Positions 27,518 through 37,100 of a stretch of DNA of 64,000 nucleotides are shown here, piece after piece. The DNA is from Nannocystis bainbridge. GTDB lineage: Bacteria; Myxococcota_A; Polyangia; Nannocystales; Nannocystaceae. The notes beneath the pieces were generated by a model. The model was given only the letters and a program-made list of their open reading frames with translations. It was not told the origin of the DNA and searched no databases. Location: the NCBI RefSeq assembly GCF_028368995.1, contig NZ_JAQNDL010000001.1:744001-808000 (forward strand). The letters are read 5' to 3'. Made by a program: the position numbers and the translations under genes. How positions within the stretch are numbered: position 1 is the stretch's first letter; each line of letters opens with the position of its first letter.

Positions 27518-27603
27518 TCGCACCGTCGCATGTCCCGAAGGCCATGCCCTAAGAGACATGCCCGTTAGAACATGCCCTCTTGAACATGCCCCGATGGCCA
27601 GCC
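27518..27603. repeat. 14-bp phased CATG array
   Basis: CATG cores at 27529, 27543, 27557, 27571 and 27585 are exactly 14 bases apart. The array abuts the stop codon of the TolC-family gene. Confidence 0.92.
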
Positions 27604-28971
27604 TCAGATCGCCGGGAACCCGAGCGCCTGCTCGACCCCCGCGAGGGCCACGTGGTAGGCCGCGAGCGCGCGGAAGTAGGCCAGGTAGACCAGCACGCGC
27701 CCCTCCTGGGCGCGCACCGCCACCAGGAACGGCGACTGGTTGGCCAGGAACGCCTGGCGCGCGTCCTCGTACACCGCGTCGGCGGCCGGCAGCAGCTCGC
27801 CCTCGTAGAGCCGCAGCTGCGACTGCTGGAACGACGCCAGCGCGACCGCGTCGGCCAGCTGGCGGGCGATCTCGTGGGCCAGCGCCGCCCCCTCGCTATC
27901 GATCTGCTCGCGCGTCGCCCGGACCTCCGCCATCGGCCCTTGCTGGCGGTTGAACAGCGGCACCTCGAGCGACAGCATGAAGAACGCGCCCCACATCGGC
28001 TTGCCCTGCGGGACCATGTCCGGGCCGGCCGACACCACCATGTCCGGGGCCCGGTTGGCGCGGGCCAGCCGCTCCTCCTTGTTCACCACCTCGCGCGTGC
28101 TCTTGAGCCGGGCCAGCTCCGGCCGCCGGCGCAGCGCCTCGACGATCAGGTGGTCGTACGCGGCCAGGAATTCGTTGCGCCAGTCGTCGTTGTCGAGCTC
28201 GAGCCAGCTCGGCGGGCGGTCGCGCGCCGGTGATATCAGCACCAGCTCGACGCTCGGCGCATTGCCGAGCAGGCTGTTGAGGCGGATGTCGGCCTGGAGG
28301 TGCTCGAACTTGGCCTGCTCGAGCGCCAGGCGGGCGTGCAGGCGGGTCGTGCTCGCCTCGAGCACGTCCGCGCGGGGGATGTCGCCGGGCAGCGCCTCGG
28401 CCTGGCCGAGCAGCTCGTCGACGCTGCGGATCAGGGCGATGAACTGGGCCTCGCGCTCCTGGGCGAAGAACGCCTCCATGAACGTGCGCCGGGCCTCGGC
28501 CCGCAGCTCCGCCGCGAGGATCCGCAGGTCCGCGTCGTGCACGCCTACCTGCGCCCCGGCGACCTCGACCCGCCGGCGCCGCTTGCCGAGCTCGAACGTC
28601 TGCGTGAAGCCGAGTCGATAGGTGTACTCGGCGGTGCCGTTGTCCGAGAGCAGGTACGGGTTCGGCATCGAAGTGCGCGCCGTCAGCACGCGCGCGTCGA
28701 GGACCCCGCGCTTGGCCTTGAGCGCCGCCATGCGCGGGTGCTTGCTCTCGACCGCGCGAACCACTCGATCGACCGTCCACCGCTGCGTCGGCCCGGGCCG
28801 CAGCGGCGCCGGGGCCAGCTCGCGCGGCTCCGGCTTGTCGAGCGTCGGCGCGGGGTGCGGCGGCGGCGTTCCGTCGCTCACCGGCGGCCCGGCCGCGGCG
28901 TGATTCGTACCTGTCCCAAAGTACAGCATGGCGAAGCACGCCGTGGCGCGGAGCGAGGCGAAGAGCGACAT
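27604..28971 (-). CDS. TolC-family outer membrane efflux protein
   Basis: A 455-residue protein with a Sec signal (MSLFASLRATACFAMLYFGTG...A). Two repeats of the outer-membrane efflux protein fold follow. They include WTVDRVVRAVESKHPRMAALKAKRG, TQTFELGKRRRRVEVAGAQV, long coiled-coil helices (LRAEARRTFMEAFFAQEREAQFIALIRSVDELL), and the second half ALRRRPELARLKSTREVVNKEERLARA, LSLEVPLFNRQQGPMAEVRATREQI. It would form the trimeric outer-membrane channel of a tripartite (metal or drug) pump of the CzcC/CusC type. No pump or adaptor gene lies adjacent. The ATG at 28971 has GAGGAA about eight bases upstream. Confidence 0.85.
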   Translation of the reverse strand: MSLFASLRATACFAMLYFGTGTNHAAAGPPVSDGTPPPHPAPTLDKPEPRELAPAPLRPGPTQRWTVDRVVRAVESKHPRMAALKAKRGVLDARVLTARTSMPNPYLLSDNGTAEYTYRLGFTQTFELGKRRRRVEVAGAQVGVHDADLRILAAELRAEARRTFMEAFFAQEREAQFIALIRSVDELLGQAEALPGDIPRADVLEASTTRLHARLALEQAKFEHLQADIRLNSLLGNAPSVELVLISPARDRPPSWLELDNDDWRNEFLAAYDHLIVEALRRRPELARLKSTREVVNKEERLARANRAPDMVVSAGPDMVPQGKPMWGAFFMLSLEVPLFNRQQGPMAEVRATREQIDSEGAALAHEIARQLADAVALASFQQSQLRLYEGELLPAADAVYEDARQAFLANQSPFLVAVRAQEGRVLVYLAYFRALAAYHVALAGVEQALGFPAI

Positions 28972-29366
28972 GGACTTCCTCGTTGTACACTGGGATCTCC
29001 CCCACGGCCGGCCCATGCATGGTTCTTCATGGGCAAAATCGCGCATTGCCGCTCTCGCGGGGTGCGGTCGCGGGCTGCCATCATTCACGGGGACCCGAGC
29101 AATCATGGCAGTCGATCCCTCGGCAGTCTCCACATTCGTCCTCCGGCCCCCATCGAATCGCAGGACTCGGGCGGCAGCGGCGCGCGGCGGGCCGGGCCGG
29201 CGAATGGCGACCGCCCCGGCGGGGCTGTGCGCTGGATCGCCGATCTGGGCGACCGGCGCCTGGACCCTCGCCGCCGGTCCGCCCTCGCGCGACCCCTGGT
29301 GCGCGGCCAGGTCCACGCGCCGGGCCTCGGCGGTGGACGCCGGGCCCGGCGCTATCGACAGAGGGT
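28972..29366. other. 395-bp divergent spacer
   Basis: The spacer separates the TolC-family gene (minus) and the carboxylase-like gene (plus) and should hold both promoters. A TATCGA hexamer lies eight bases before the plus-strand start. No gene, RNA or repeat array is recognised. Confidence 0.5.
29353..29358 (+). promoter_or_regulatory. putative -10 box (TATCGA)
   Basis: TATCGA ends eight bases before the ATG at 29367. GAGGG immediately ahead of the start could also serve as a weak ribosome site. Confidence 0.3.
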
Positions 29367-30878
29367 ATGCACACCAACGCCTCGTCGCACTCCATCACCC
29401 GCCGCGAAGAGGTTTGGGTCGCGGCCGGCCTCAGCGGCTCGGGGGCCGCGGCCTCGGGCCTGGGCGTGCGGCCCCGCCTGCCGCTGCGCGAGCGCCTGTT
29501 CGCGCCGGTCGACATCGCCTCGCTGGTGGTATTCCGGGTCGTCTTCGGCCTGCTGATGATCGTCGACGTGTGGCGCTATTACGGCAAGATCGACGCGACC
29601 TACATCCAGCCCGGGTTTCACTTCACCTATTATGGATTCGACTGGGTGCGGCCGTGGCCGGGCGACGGCATGTACGTGCATTTCCTCGTGCTCGCCCTCG
29701 CGGCCGCCGGCGTCATGGTCGGCTGCTGTTACCGCGCCGCCGCCACCGTGTTCTTCCTCGGCTTCAGCTATTGGTTCTTGCTCGAGCAGGCGCGCTACCT
29801 CAACCACTTCTATTTGATCGCCCTGCTCGCCTTCGTCATGATCGTCCTCCCGGCCCACCGCGCCTTCGCGGTCGACGCCTGGTTGCGCCCGCGGCTGCGC
29901 GCGGCGACGGTCCCGGCCTGGGCCCTGTGGCTGGTCCGGTTCCAGATCGCTGTTCCCTACCTGTTCGGCGGGATCGCCAAGCTCAACGGCGATTGGTTGC
30001 AGGGCGAGCCGATGCGCATGTGGCTGGCGGCCCGCGCCAGTCGTCCGATCGTCGGCCCGCTCTTCACTCAGGAGTGGGTCGTCTATTTCTTCAGCTGGGG
30101 CGGCCTCCTTTTCGACCTGGCCATCGTGCCGCTGCTGCTGTGGCGCCGGTCACGGCCGTTCGCGTTCGTGGCGGCGCTGCTGTTCAACCTCGTCAACGGC
30201 TACGTGTTCACGATCGGCATCTTCCCGTGGGTCATGGCCGCCGCGACGTTGATGTTCTGCGAGCCCGACTGGCCGCGGCGCTGCGGCCGGGTCCTGGCGC
30301 GCCTGTTCGGCCTCCGGCCGGCGGGCCTCAGCGCGCCGCGGCTGTTCGTCCGCCCGCGCGAGCGCGTCTCGCTGTCGCTGCGAACCGGACTGCGGCCCGG
30401 TCAGCGCTGGACCCTGGCCCTCCTCGGCACCTATTGCGGCTTTCAACTGCTGTTCCCGCTGCGTCACTGGCTGTACCCCGGTGACGTCGCCTGGACCGAG
30501 GAGGGCCACAAGTTCTCGTGGCGGATGAAGCTGCGCGACAAGGAGTCGCGGGTCCGCTTCCTCGCCACCGATCCGCACGAGGAGCGGACCTGGGAGGTCG
30601 ACGCGCGGCAGTACCTCACCCCGTGGCAGCGCACCGAGATGTCCGGCCGGCCGGAGATGATCCTGCAGTTCGCCCATCACCTCGCCGCCGACCTGCGCGC
30701 GCAGGGCCACGAGGACCTCCAGATCCGCGCCGTCGCCAACGTCTCGCTCAACGGTCGCGCGCCGCAGTTGATGATCGATCCGGAGGTCGACCTCGTGAAG
30801 CAGCCGCGCTCGATCCTGCCGGCGCCGTGGATCTTGCCGATGGCCGAGCCGGCGCTGGCGCCCGAGCGGCGGCTCTGA
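29367..30878 (+). CDS. HTTM / vitamin K-dependent gamma-carboxylase-like membrane protein
   Basis: A 503-residue membrane protein with about six to seven transmembrane helices (e.g. LVVFRVVFGLLMIVDVW, VHFLVLALAAAGVMVGCC, IALLAFVMIVLPAHRAF). It matches the HTTM domain of vitamin K-dependent gamma-glutamyl carboxylases: YLNHFYLIALLAF (residues 144-156), RFQIAVPYLFGGIAKLNGDW with Lys205 at the place of the catalytic Lys pair, and RHWLYPGDVAWTEEGHKFSWRMKL, a hallmark segment of the family. The C-terminal part is a soluble beta-rich domain. Human-type enzymes use vitamin K hydroquinone, CO2 and O2 to carboxylate Glu. Bacterial homologues mostly have unproven roles. Confidence 0.82.
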   Translation: MHTNASSHSITRREEVWVAAGLSGSGAAASGLGVRPRLPLRERLFAPVDIASLVVFRVVFGLLMIVDVWRYYGKIDATYIQPGFHFTYYGFDWVRPWPGDGMYVHFLVLALAAAGVMVGCCYRAAATVFFLGFSYWFLLEQARYLNHFYLIALLAFVMIVLPAHRAFAVDAWLRPRLRAATVPAWALWLVRFQIAVPYLFGGIAKLNGDWLQGEPMRMWLAARASRPIVGPLFTQEWVVYFFSWGGLLFDLAIVPLLLWRRSRPFAFVAALLFNLVNGYVFTIGIFPWVMAAATLMFCEPDWPRRCGRVLARLFGLRPAGLSAPRLFVRPRERVSLSLRTGLRPGQRWTLALLGTYCGFQLLFPLRHWLYPGDVAWTEEGHKFSWRMKLRDKESRVRFLATDPHEERTWEVDARQYLTPWQRTEMSGRPEMILQFAHHLAADLRAQGHEDLQIRAVANVSLNGRAPQLMIDPEVDLVKQPRSILPAPWILPMAEPALAPERRL

Positions 30879-30882
30879 CCGG

Positions 30883-30908
30883 GGCCCGGCCCGCACCGGC
30901 ACCGGGCC
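30883..30908. terminator. candidate bidirectional terminator hairpin
   Basis: GGCCCGG (30883-30889) pairs with CCGGGCC (30902-30908), with a 12-base loop, in the 30-base gap between two convergent genes. No T-run follows, as expected in a GC-rich genome. Confidence 0.4.
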
Positions 30909-31463
30909 TCAGAGCACCTCGAACTGTTCCATGAACGAGGCGACCTGGATCGTCCAGGTCCCGCTCGCCAGGTTCGAGATCTCGGCGGAGATGTTGTACT
31001 TGCAGACGCAACTGTCCATCGGATTGCCGCCGATGTCGTAGATCACGAGCAGCGAATTGTTGGACAGCAGCTTGACGTTGGGCGAAAAGCTCAGGTTGCA
31101 CGCCGCGTCGTGGCCGTACTCGGTGAAGCGGATGTGGCCCGCGCCGAGCACCTCGACCACCAGCGAGGCGGGGTCCTCCATGTCGGGGCAGGACGACATC
31201 GGCGGCCCGACGTCGATACCGCACTCCATCGCCGAGGTCTCGCAAGCGGGCGCCGGCTCGGTGCTCGTGCCGGTGTCCGTGGTGTCCTCGGCGGTCGTCG
31301 ACGACGTCGAGGTCGGCTCCGCGGTCGTGCTCGCCGTCGTCGTCGTGGTCGACGTGTCGGTCGTCTCGGCGGTGCCGGCGGTCGGGGCGGTCTCGGTGGA
31401 ATCGGAGTCCTGGCCGCACGCGGCGGACAGGGCGAGGACCAGGGCGATGCAGGTTCGGCGCAT
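30909..31463 (-). CDS. Thr-rich lipoprotein of unknown function
   Basis: A 184-residue lipoprotein. The ATG at 31463 gives MRRTCIALVLALSAACGQ with lipobox L-S-A-A-C; a GTG two codons earlier is possible. Residues about 20-65 are a Thr/Ser/Glu linker (STTTTTASTTAEPTSTSSTTAEDTT). The remaining domain has six cysteines (ACETSAMECGI, SCPDMED, ACNLSFS, SCVCKYNIS) and ends with a beta pattern (LASGTWTIQVASFMEQFEVL). No family is recognised. It follows the winged-helix regulator gene closely on the same strand (stop 31470), so the two are probably co-transcribed. Confidence 0.65.
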   Translation of the reverse strand: MRRTCIALVLALSAACGQDSDSTETAPTAGTAETTDTSTTTTTASTTAEPTSTSSTTAEDTTDTGTSTEPAPACETSAMECGIDVGPPMSSCPDMEDPASLVVEVLGAGHIRFTEYGHDAACNLSFSPNVKLLSNNSLLVIYDIGGNPMDSCVCKYNISAEISNLASGTWTIQVASFMEQFEVL

Positions 31464-31469
31464 AAACAC

Positions 31470-32261
31470 TCAGGAGCGGGCAGAGATCTTGTATTCGGTG
31501 GAGTTGCGTTCGCCGCGGCGCGCGACCTGGCCGGAAGCGACCAGGCGATGGAGGGCGATGCGGACCTGGTTGTCGGAGCCGCCGACGTGGGCGCGCAGCT
31601 GCGACGCGCCGATCCAGCCGGTCGTCTGCTGCAGCAGATTCATCACCGCCGCGTCGTAATGCGCGCGGCCCTCGAGCGTGCGCGCCGAGACGACCGGCGG
31701 TCGCCCGCGCTTGCTCGGCGGCGGCAGGCTGACGGCGTCGTCCTCCTCCTCTTCCGTGACGTCGTATTGCGCCCCGGGGATCCACGAGTAACGCGCGGGC
31801 TTGCCGTCGCTGCGGACCTTGCCGGCCTTGATCAGCTCGGTGACGGCGCGGTACATCGTGCTCGGGCTGCCGCCGAGCTTGGCCCGCAGTTCACCTGATG
31901 TCAGCCCGGTCCCTGCGGCCTGCAGCATCTCGACGATCGAGGCCACGTAGTCGCTGCTGGTGGCGCTCGGCGACCGCCCGGACCGCACTGGCGCAGACGC
32001 TTCCCGGGTCGCCCGTCCTCCACCGCGCTTGACCGGCCTCCCGCCTGGCTTGCTCGCGTCGCTCGGCGGCGCGGCGCTCTGGCTGAGCTCGGCGAGCTTG
32101 AGGTTGTCGAGGCCGCGTCCGAGAGGGCTCGTCAAGATCTCGCGCAGGTCGCCGAGGGTGAGCTCCGAAAACCTTTGCCGCAGCACTTGTGCCAAAAGGA
32201 TGGCCTGGTGCTCCGCGACGCTGCGCTGCAGATCGGACCGGAGGCGGTGAAGGATGCTCAT
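31470..32261 (-). CDS. DNA-binding protein with two winged-helix domains and an AT-hook-like linker
   Basis: A 263-residue protein started at ATG 32261 (a TTG six codons earlier is the alternative). The N-terminal 50 residues are helical (ILHRLRSDLQRSVAEHQAILLAQVLRQRF), probably for dimerisation. A basic Gly/Arg/Lys stretch (GGRPVKRGGGRATR) follows. The first winged helix is about residues 105-155 (IVEMLQAAGTGLTSGELRAKLGGSPSTMYRAVTELIKAGKVRSDG). KRGRPPV is an AT-hook-like core. The second is about 205-260 (VMNLLQQTTGWIGASQLRAHVGGSDNQVRIALHRLVASGQVARRGE). It is likely a transcription or nucleoid regulator. Target genes are unknown. Confidence 0.75.
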   Translation of the reverse strand: MSILHRLRSDLQRSVAEHQAILLAQVLRQRFSELTLGDLREILTSPLGRGLDNLKLAELSQSAAPPSDASKPGGRPVKRGGGRATREASAPVRSGRSPSATSSDYVASIVEMLQAAGTGLTSGELRAKLGGSPSTMYRAVTELIKAGKVRSDGKPARYSWIPGAQYDVTEEEEDDAVSLPPPSKRGRPPVVSARTLEGRAHYDAAVMNLLQQTTGWIGASQLRAHVGGSDNQVRIALHRLVASGQVARRGERNSTEYKISARS

Positions 32262-33000
32262 GCGCAAGATATGCCGCAAACCATGGGCGGCGTCACGACA
32301 TAATTCGTCCGCGGCGCGTCCGAGCCCATTCGCGTCTCCGCGCCACGCGTCTCCACCACCATCTGCGTGCGAACAGCCCCAGCACGCTCTTTACGCCGCG
32401 TTTATAGAGCCGGAGCCCATTGGCGTCCGCACTCGCGGAAGCACAGAACACGCGCCCCTGACGATTCACCGCGCCCCGGCCTCTGCACTGAACCCGGTTC
32501 AATATCGGTACGATTACGGTAACTTGCGGGGCCCGCTTCGATGGCCGGGCGGGCCAATGCGCCGAGGCGTCTGCGCACCGCCTGCGCGCCCCGCGAACAG
32601 CGTTCTGCTTCAGCTTTCACGCCCGACAGCAGGAGCGCTGCGAATAAACAGCGATCGTCGAGCCACGTGCGCGTCGTCGCATCGCTAGCCACGTCCGCGG
32701 GCCGGAGGCGAGATCGCGGGAATGTGAGCACCGATTTGCCGATGTGAATGGGCGGTGTCACGGTCGGGCCCTCGACGGCGGTCACGGGTATCACCGGACG
32801 GCCCGCGGCGTGCGCATCCTACAATCCCCGAGGCCGTGCTCATTGAACGCTGCGGACCGTTGCGATGTGCCAGCGCCCAGTGCGAGACATCACCCGCGCG
32901 GGCGAGTATGACGAATCGGCGGTTTGTTCGGATCGGGTCGCCAGCCTGCATTCGCGTTCGGCCGCCCGACCGACCCCGACGCGCCGCGCTCTGTCCACGA

Positions 33001-33010
33001 GGACATGTCC
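33001..33010. repeat. single GGACATGTCC palindrome
   Basis: One perfect core of the dispersed 14-bp repeat, preceded 14 bases earlier by a degenerate half (tctgtcc). It lies about 100 bases before the channel-like gene. Confidence 0.6.
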
Positions 33011-33095
33011 TCCCCGTCAGCCGCCCGTTCTCGCGCGGCTCGCCGGCGATCTCGCGGCGGTCGCCGGGCCCTTCCCTGCCCGGCCGGCCCCGCGT

Positions 33096-33101
33096 TACCG
33101 T
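33096..33101 (+). promoter_or_regulatory. putative -10 box (TACCGT)
   Basis: TACCGT ends 11 bases before the ATG at 33113 with no Shine-Dalgarno sequence between. Confidence 0.35.
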
Positions 33102-33112
33102 GGCCGCCCCGC

Positions 33113-34165
33113 ATGCCCGTCCGCCGCGTCCGCACGCCGCTGCTCGCCCGCCTGCGCTTCCTGGCGTACGCCCTGCGCCTGCTGGCGCCGCGCCTGGCGA
33201 TCCTGGCCGGGCTGACGATCGCCGGCGGCCTGACCCTGCTGGCGCGCGGGAGCGCGCAGGAGGTCGGGGGCCTCGATTTCGTCGCCGCCTGCTACCAGGT
33301 CTACACCCAGCTGTTCTTCGAGCACGTCAGCGCCCTGCCCGAGGACTGGGCCCTGCGCCTGATGTACTTCACGGTCCCGATCGCCGGCGCCTTCATCGTC
33401 GCCGAGGGCCTGCTCAAGGTCGGCCTGTCGCTGTTCGACTTCAACAACCACCAGACCGCGTGGATCCGCATCATGGCCCAGACCTACCGCGATCACATCA
33501 TCCTGATCGGCCTCGGCCACGTCGGCTACCGCGTGCTCGAGGAGCTGCTGGCCCGCGGGCGCGAGGTCATCGTCGTCGAGGCGCGCGCCGAGGGCCACTT
33601 CGTCGAGGAGGCGCGGGCCCGCAACGTGCCGCTGGTGATCGGCGACGCCCGCCGCGAGAGCCTGCTGCGCGAGCTCGGCCTCGACCACGCGGCCTGCCTG
33701 GTCGCCTGCACCAACGACGACCTCGTCAACCTCGAGGTCGGCCTCGACGCCCGCCAGATCAACCCGAACATCCGCCTGGTGATGCGCTTCTTCGACCAGA
33801 ACATGGCGCGCAAGCTCGGCAAGGCGTTCTCGGTCGACTCGATCTTCTCGACCTCGGCCCTCTCGGCCCCGCTGTTCGCCGCCGCCGCCCTCGACGAGAA
33901 GATCCACGGCGCCTACCGCCTCGGCGACACGCTGATGGCGACGCTCGAGATCGAGGTCCTCGCCGGCGGCCCGCTCGCCGGCAAGAACGCGACCGAGATC
34001 CGCAGCCTGCTCGACGCGCCGGTGGTCGGCCTGCGCCGCGGCAAGGACGCGCCGACCCACCGCTTCGACCGCACCGAGCCGCGCCGCCCGGGCGAGAGCG
34101 TGATCCTCCACGTGGCGGTCGACGAGATCGCCGGCGTCAAGCAGCGCGCGCGCGCCGGCGCCTGA
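33113..34165 (+). CDS. TrkA-N/RCK-type channel-like membrane protein lacking a visible selectivity filter
   Basis: A 350-residue protein. Two transmembrane segments (about 25-45 and 84-108) bracket a loop QVYTQLFFEHVSALPEDW where potassium channels carry TVGYG; no such filter is seen. After FDFNNHQTAWIRIMAQTY comes a TrkA-N Rossmann domain (HIILIGLGHVGYRVLEELLARG, GxGxxG at G133-G138) with the acidic ribose-binding end VVEARAEG, and ACTNDDLVNLEV. A TrkA-C-like domain ends the protein (LEIEVLAGGPLAGKNATEI). The architecture is that of a two-helix NAD-gated potassium channel, but conduction is doubtful without the filter. The ATG at 33113 begins right before the first helix. Confidence 0.72.
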   Translation: MPVRRVRTPLLARLRFLAYALRLLAPRLAILAGLTIAGGLTLLARGSAQEVGGLDFVAACYQVYTQLFFEHVSALPEDWALRLMYFTVPIAGAFIVAEGLLKVGLSLFDFNNHQTAWIRIMAQTYRDHIILIGLGHVGYRVLEELLARGREVIVVEARAEGHFVEEARARNVPLVIGDARRESLLRELGLDHAACLVACTNDDLVNLEVGLDARQINPNIRLVMRFFDQNMARKLGKAFSVDSIFSTSALSAPLFAAAALDEKIHGAYRLGDTLMATLEIEVLAGGPLAGKNATEIRSLLDAPVVGLRRGKDAPTHRFDRTEPRRPGESVILHVAVDEIAGVKQRARAGA

Positions 34166-34174
34166 GCCGCCCCG

Positions 34175-37100
34175 TCAGCGCGGCTGGAGGTACTCCCAGT
34201 GGTTGCCGTGGACGTGCAATAGATAGCCGACGCCCTGCAGCGCGGCGCCCGGCGGCGGGTCGAACTCGGTGTAATGATCGGGGCCGGGGTGGGTCGGCGC
34301 ATAGACCCGAACCCGCAGGCGATAATACCAGCAGAACGCGTGGATCTCGGGGTCGCCGCCCCACCGGCCGATCTGCCCCGGGTGGGCGCAGGTCTGCGCC
34401 ATCTCGGCCAGGTAGGGCGCGTCGATCGCATATTGCCCGCGCAGGGCCGCGTGCGTCGGCTGGCCCATCGCGTGCACCACCTGGTCGCGGACCGCCCGGT
34501 GGTCGAGGCCGCGGCCGAGCGTCAGCCGCAGGATCCCGGCGAGGGCGTGGAACAGACAATTGCCATCACCCGGGGTCGCGTGCACGAAGTACGGCCCGGC
34601 CAGGCGATCGCGCAATTGCTGGCGCGGCCTGTCCCAGGTCGACCGCTCCTTGTCGATGATCGCCTGCTTGTTGTCGGGATCGCGGGTATGGGTGTAGCGC
34701 CGATCCTTGCGCAGGACCATCGGGTCCTGGCCCTCCAGGCCGCGCTCGCCGGGCAATCGCACGCCGTTGACGACGGTCGAGCTGAGGGTGCGATCGAGCT
34801 CGCCGAGCGAATTGCGGTACACCAGCAAGCGTCCGCGCGACAGGGCGATCCGGCGGGCGATCTCGACGATACGGACCTCCTGATAATTGACGAGCCACGC
34901 GCACAGCCGCTGCAGGAACCAGTCGACCTCGGTCTCGAGCCCGCCGTCCTCGTCGCGCTCGACCTCCTCGTCGGGCGCCGGCTCGCTCTTCTTGCCCGGG
35001 TCCGGCTCGCCCTTCTTACCCTTCTTCGGCGCGTCTTTCTTGCCCTTGTCCTTCTTCGCCTTCTCGGCCTCGGCCTGCTTCGCGTCGGCCGCTTGCGCCT
35101 TGCGCAGCATCGCGTGCAGCTCGGCGAACTCCTCGCGATCGATGCCGTACTTGTAGAGGTGGGCGTCCGAGAAGCCCTCCTCCGGGGTCGCGCCGGCGAA
35201 CGATGGGATCTTCGCCACGTGCTCGATCACCGTCCGGCCGCCCGGGATGTAGGCCGGGAAGGTCGCCTCGCGCTCGTCGGCGATGCTGTCCCCGACGATG
35301 ATCCGCGCGTGGAGGTTCATCGACGGCACGTGGTTGGGCGCGTCCTCGAGGTAATCCTCGAGGGTGTGGAGGCTGGCGTAGACCTTGCCGACGTACGGCC
35401 GCTTGGCCCGGCCGAGCGCGCTCCAGCCCGGCTTGAGCCGCTCGTGGTAATGGCCGGAGTAGAACTTCATGCCATAGGCGTACTTCAGCGCGTGGCGCGG
35501 ATTGTCGCCGGTCGAGACCAGCGGGCAATAGCCGTTGAGCAGGCCGTCGAAAAGGACCCAGTCGTCCGGCGGGACGAAGCCGTACTTGGCCTTGAGATGA
35601 GCCTGGATGAACTCGTCCTCGAGCTGGAGCAGGACCTCCTCGTTGCGCTCCCCCGTGCGCGCCAGATACTGCATCCATCCGGCATAGTCGGCGGAATAGC
35701 CGGAGTAATCGGCGTGGAGCTTGAGGTATTCCGCGTACTCGAACTTGGGCTTGCCGCGGGCGTAATTGTCGTATTGATAGAGGCCGAACTCGGCGCTGAG
35801 CGGCGTCTTCTGCCGGTCCGCCTTCTTGAAAGTCGGCTCGTCGGCGACGAACCCGTGCGCCTTCAGATAGGCGCCGTAGCCGATAAAGTCGGGGCCGAGC
35901 CCGGTGAGCGCGCGGACATGGGCGACGAAGACCTCCTGCGTGGCGGGCATGACCGTGCGCCGGGCCGCCTCGGGGCTCCGCCGCGCCTCCTCGCGCACCT
36001 TCGCGAGGCCGCTGGCCTGGTCCTCCTGCCACGCCTCGCGGTTGGCCAGGTAGCGGGCGACGGAGCTGTGGAAATAATCGTACTGATTTGTATAAATGTG
36101 CTGAATGGCGTCGGCGTGGCTGTCGAAGCGGACCCCGCCGACCCGTACCTCGCCGGTGTTTCGCTTGTCGAGCAGCACCTGCTTGAGCTCGAGGGCGATC
36201 CGCTCGAGCGCCTCGAGCTCCTTCGCCGAGCAATTGCCGCGGAAGTATTCGGTGGGCGAGACGCCGGCCTGGTGGAGCACCGACATGCTGTAGATCGCCC
36301 GCCCGACCTCGTTCTCGTGGCGGCTGATCTGCCGCGCCCGCGCGTCGAAGGTGCTGGTCTTGAACGTGATGCCGCGGTACTGCGCGAGGCAGAACTTGGT
36401 GGCGAGCCCGCGCAGCGCCTCGCGGTCGCCGGCCTTGAACGCGGCCTTGGCGACCTGGAAATCGGCCTCGGCCTGACGAGTCCACTCGTCCGGGCGATGG
36501 TGGATGCCGGCCATCGCGATCTGCTCGTGCTCCTTGGCGCGAGCCCCGTCGCGCACCCCGTGCACCCGCGCGATCAGCAGGTCCGGGTCCGGCTCGATCT
36601 CCGGGCCCTGGTAGCGAAAGGTGATCTTGCGCTGGTCCCGGAGCGCGCGCACGGTCTCGGCCTTCTTGTTGCGCGCGTCGAGCACGCCGCGCTGCTTGGC
36701 GCGCCGCGACAGCCACTTCTTCTTCTTGCTCCGCTCGGACGGCCGGTCGCTCTCGGGGAACCCGAACTGCTCGATGGTGAGCGCGCGCGGGTCGTCGAAG
36801 ACCTCGAGCAGGTCCTCCTCGAACTCGTCGTCGGAGTCGTCGGATTCGTAGCCGCCGGTGTCGGGCGGCGGCTCGTCCTCGTCGTCCACCAACCATTCGA
36901 TCCACTCGCGCGCGCCCGCGTCGTCGTCGTCGTCGCCCGGGTTGGCGTCCTCGCCGCGAGCCACGCGCGCGTAGACCTCGGGGTCATAGGCGACGAACAT
37001 CGGGTGACAGGCGGCCAGCAGCTTGTGGGCCCGCTGGCACTCCACCGACTCCCACTGACCCTCCTGGATCAGCGCGTCGATCAGCGTGATCGAGGGCCAC

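Larger units (their letters stand above)
32262..33112. other. 851-bp divergent spacer, compositionally distinct
   Basis: The spacer lies between the winged-helix gene (minus) and the channel-like gene (plus). It is less GC-rich than its surroundings from about 32280 to 32900 and carries no convincing protein frame. Visible elements are the palindrome GAACCCGGTTC (32490-32500), a hairpin GGCCCGC/GCGGGCC (32530-32536 with 32549-32555) and a single GGACATGTCC unit at 33001-33010. It could hold a small RNA or a gene remnant; neither can be shown. Confidence 0.5.

Noticed and set aside
32262..33112. tRNA or other RNA gene in the large lower-GC spacer
   Set aside because: No cloverleaf, T-loop GGTTCRA or conserved RNA motif could be seen; the hairpin at 32530-32555 alone is too weak.
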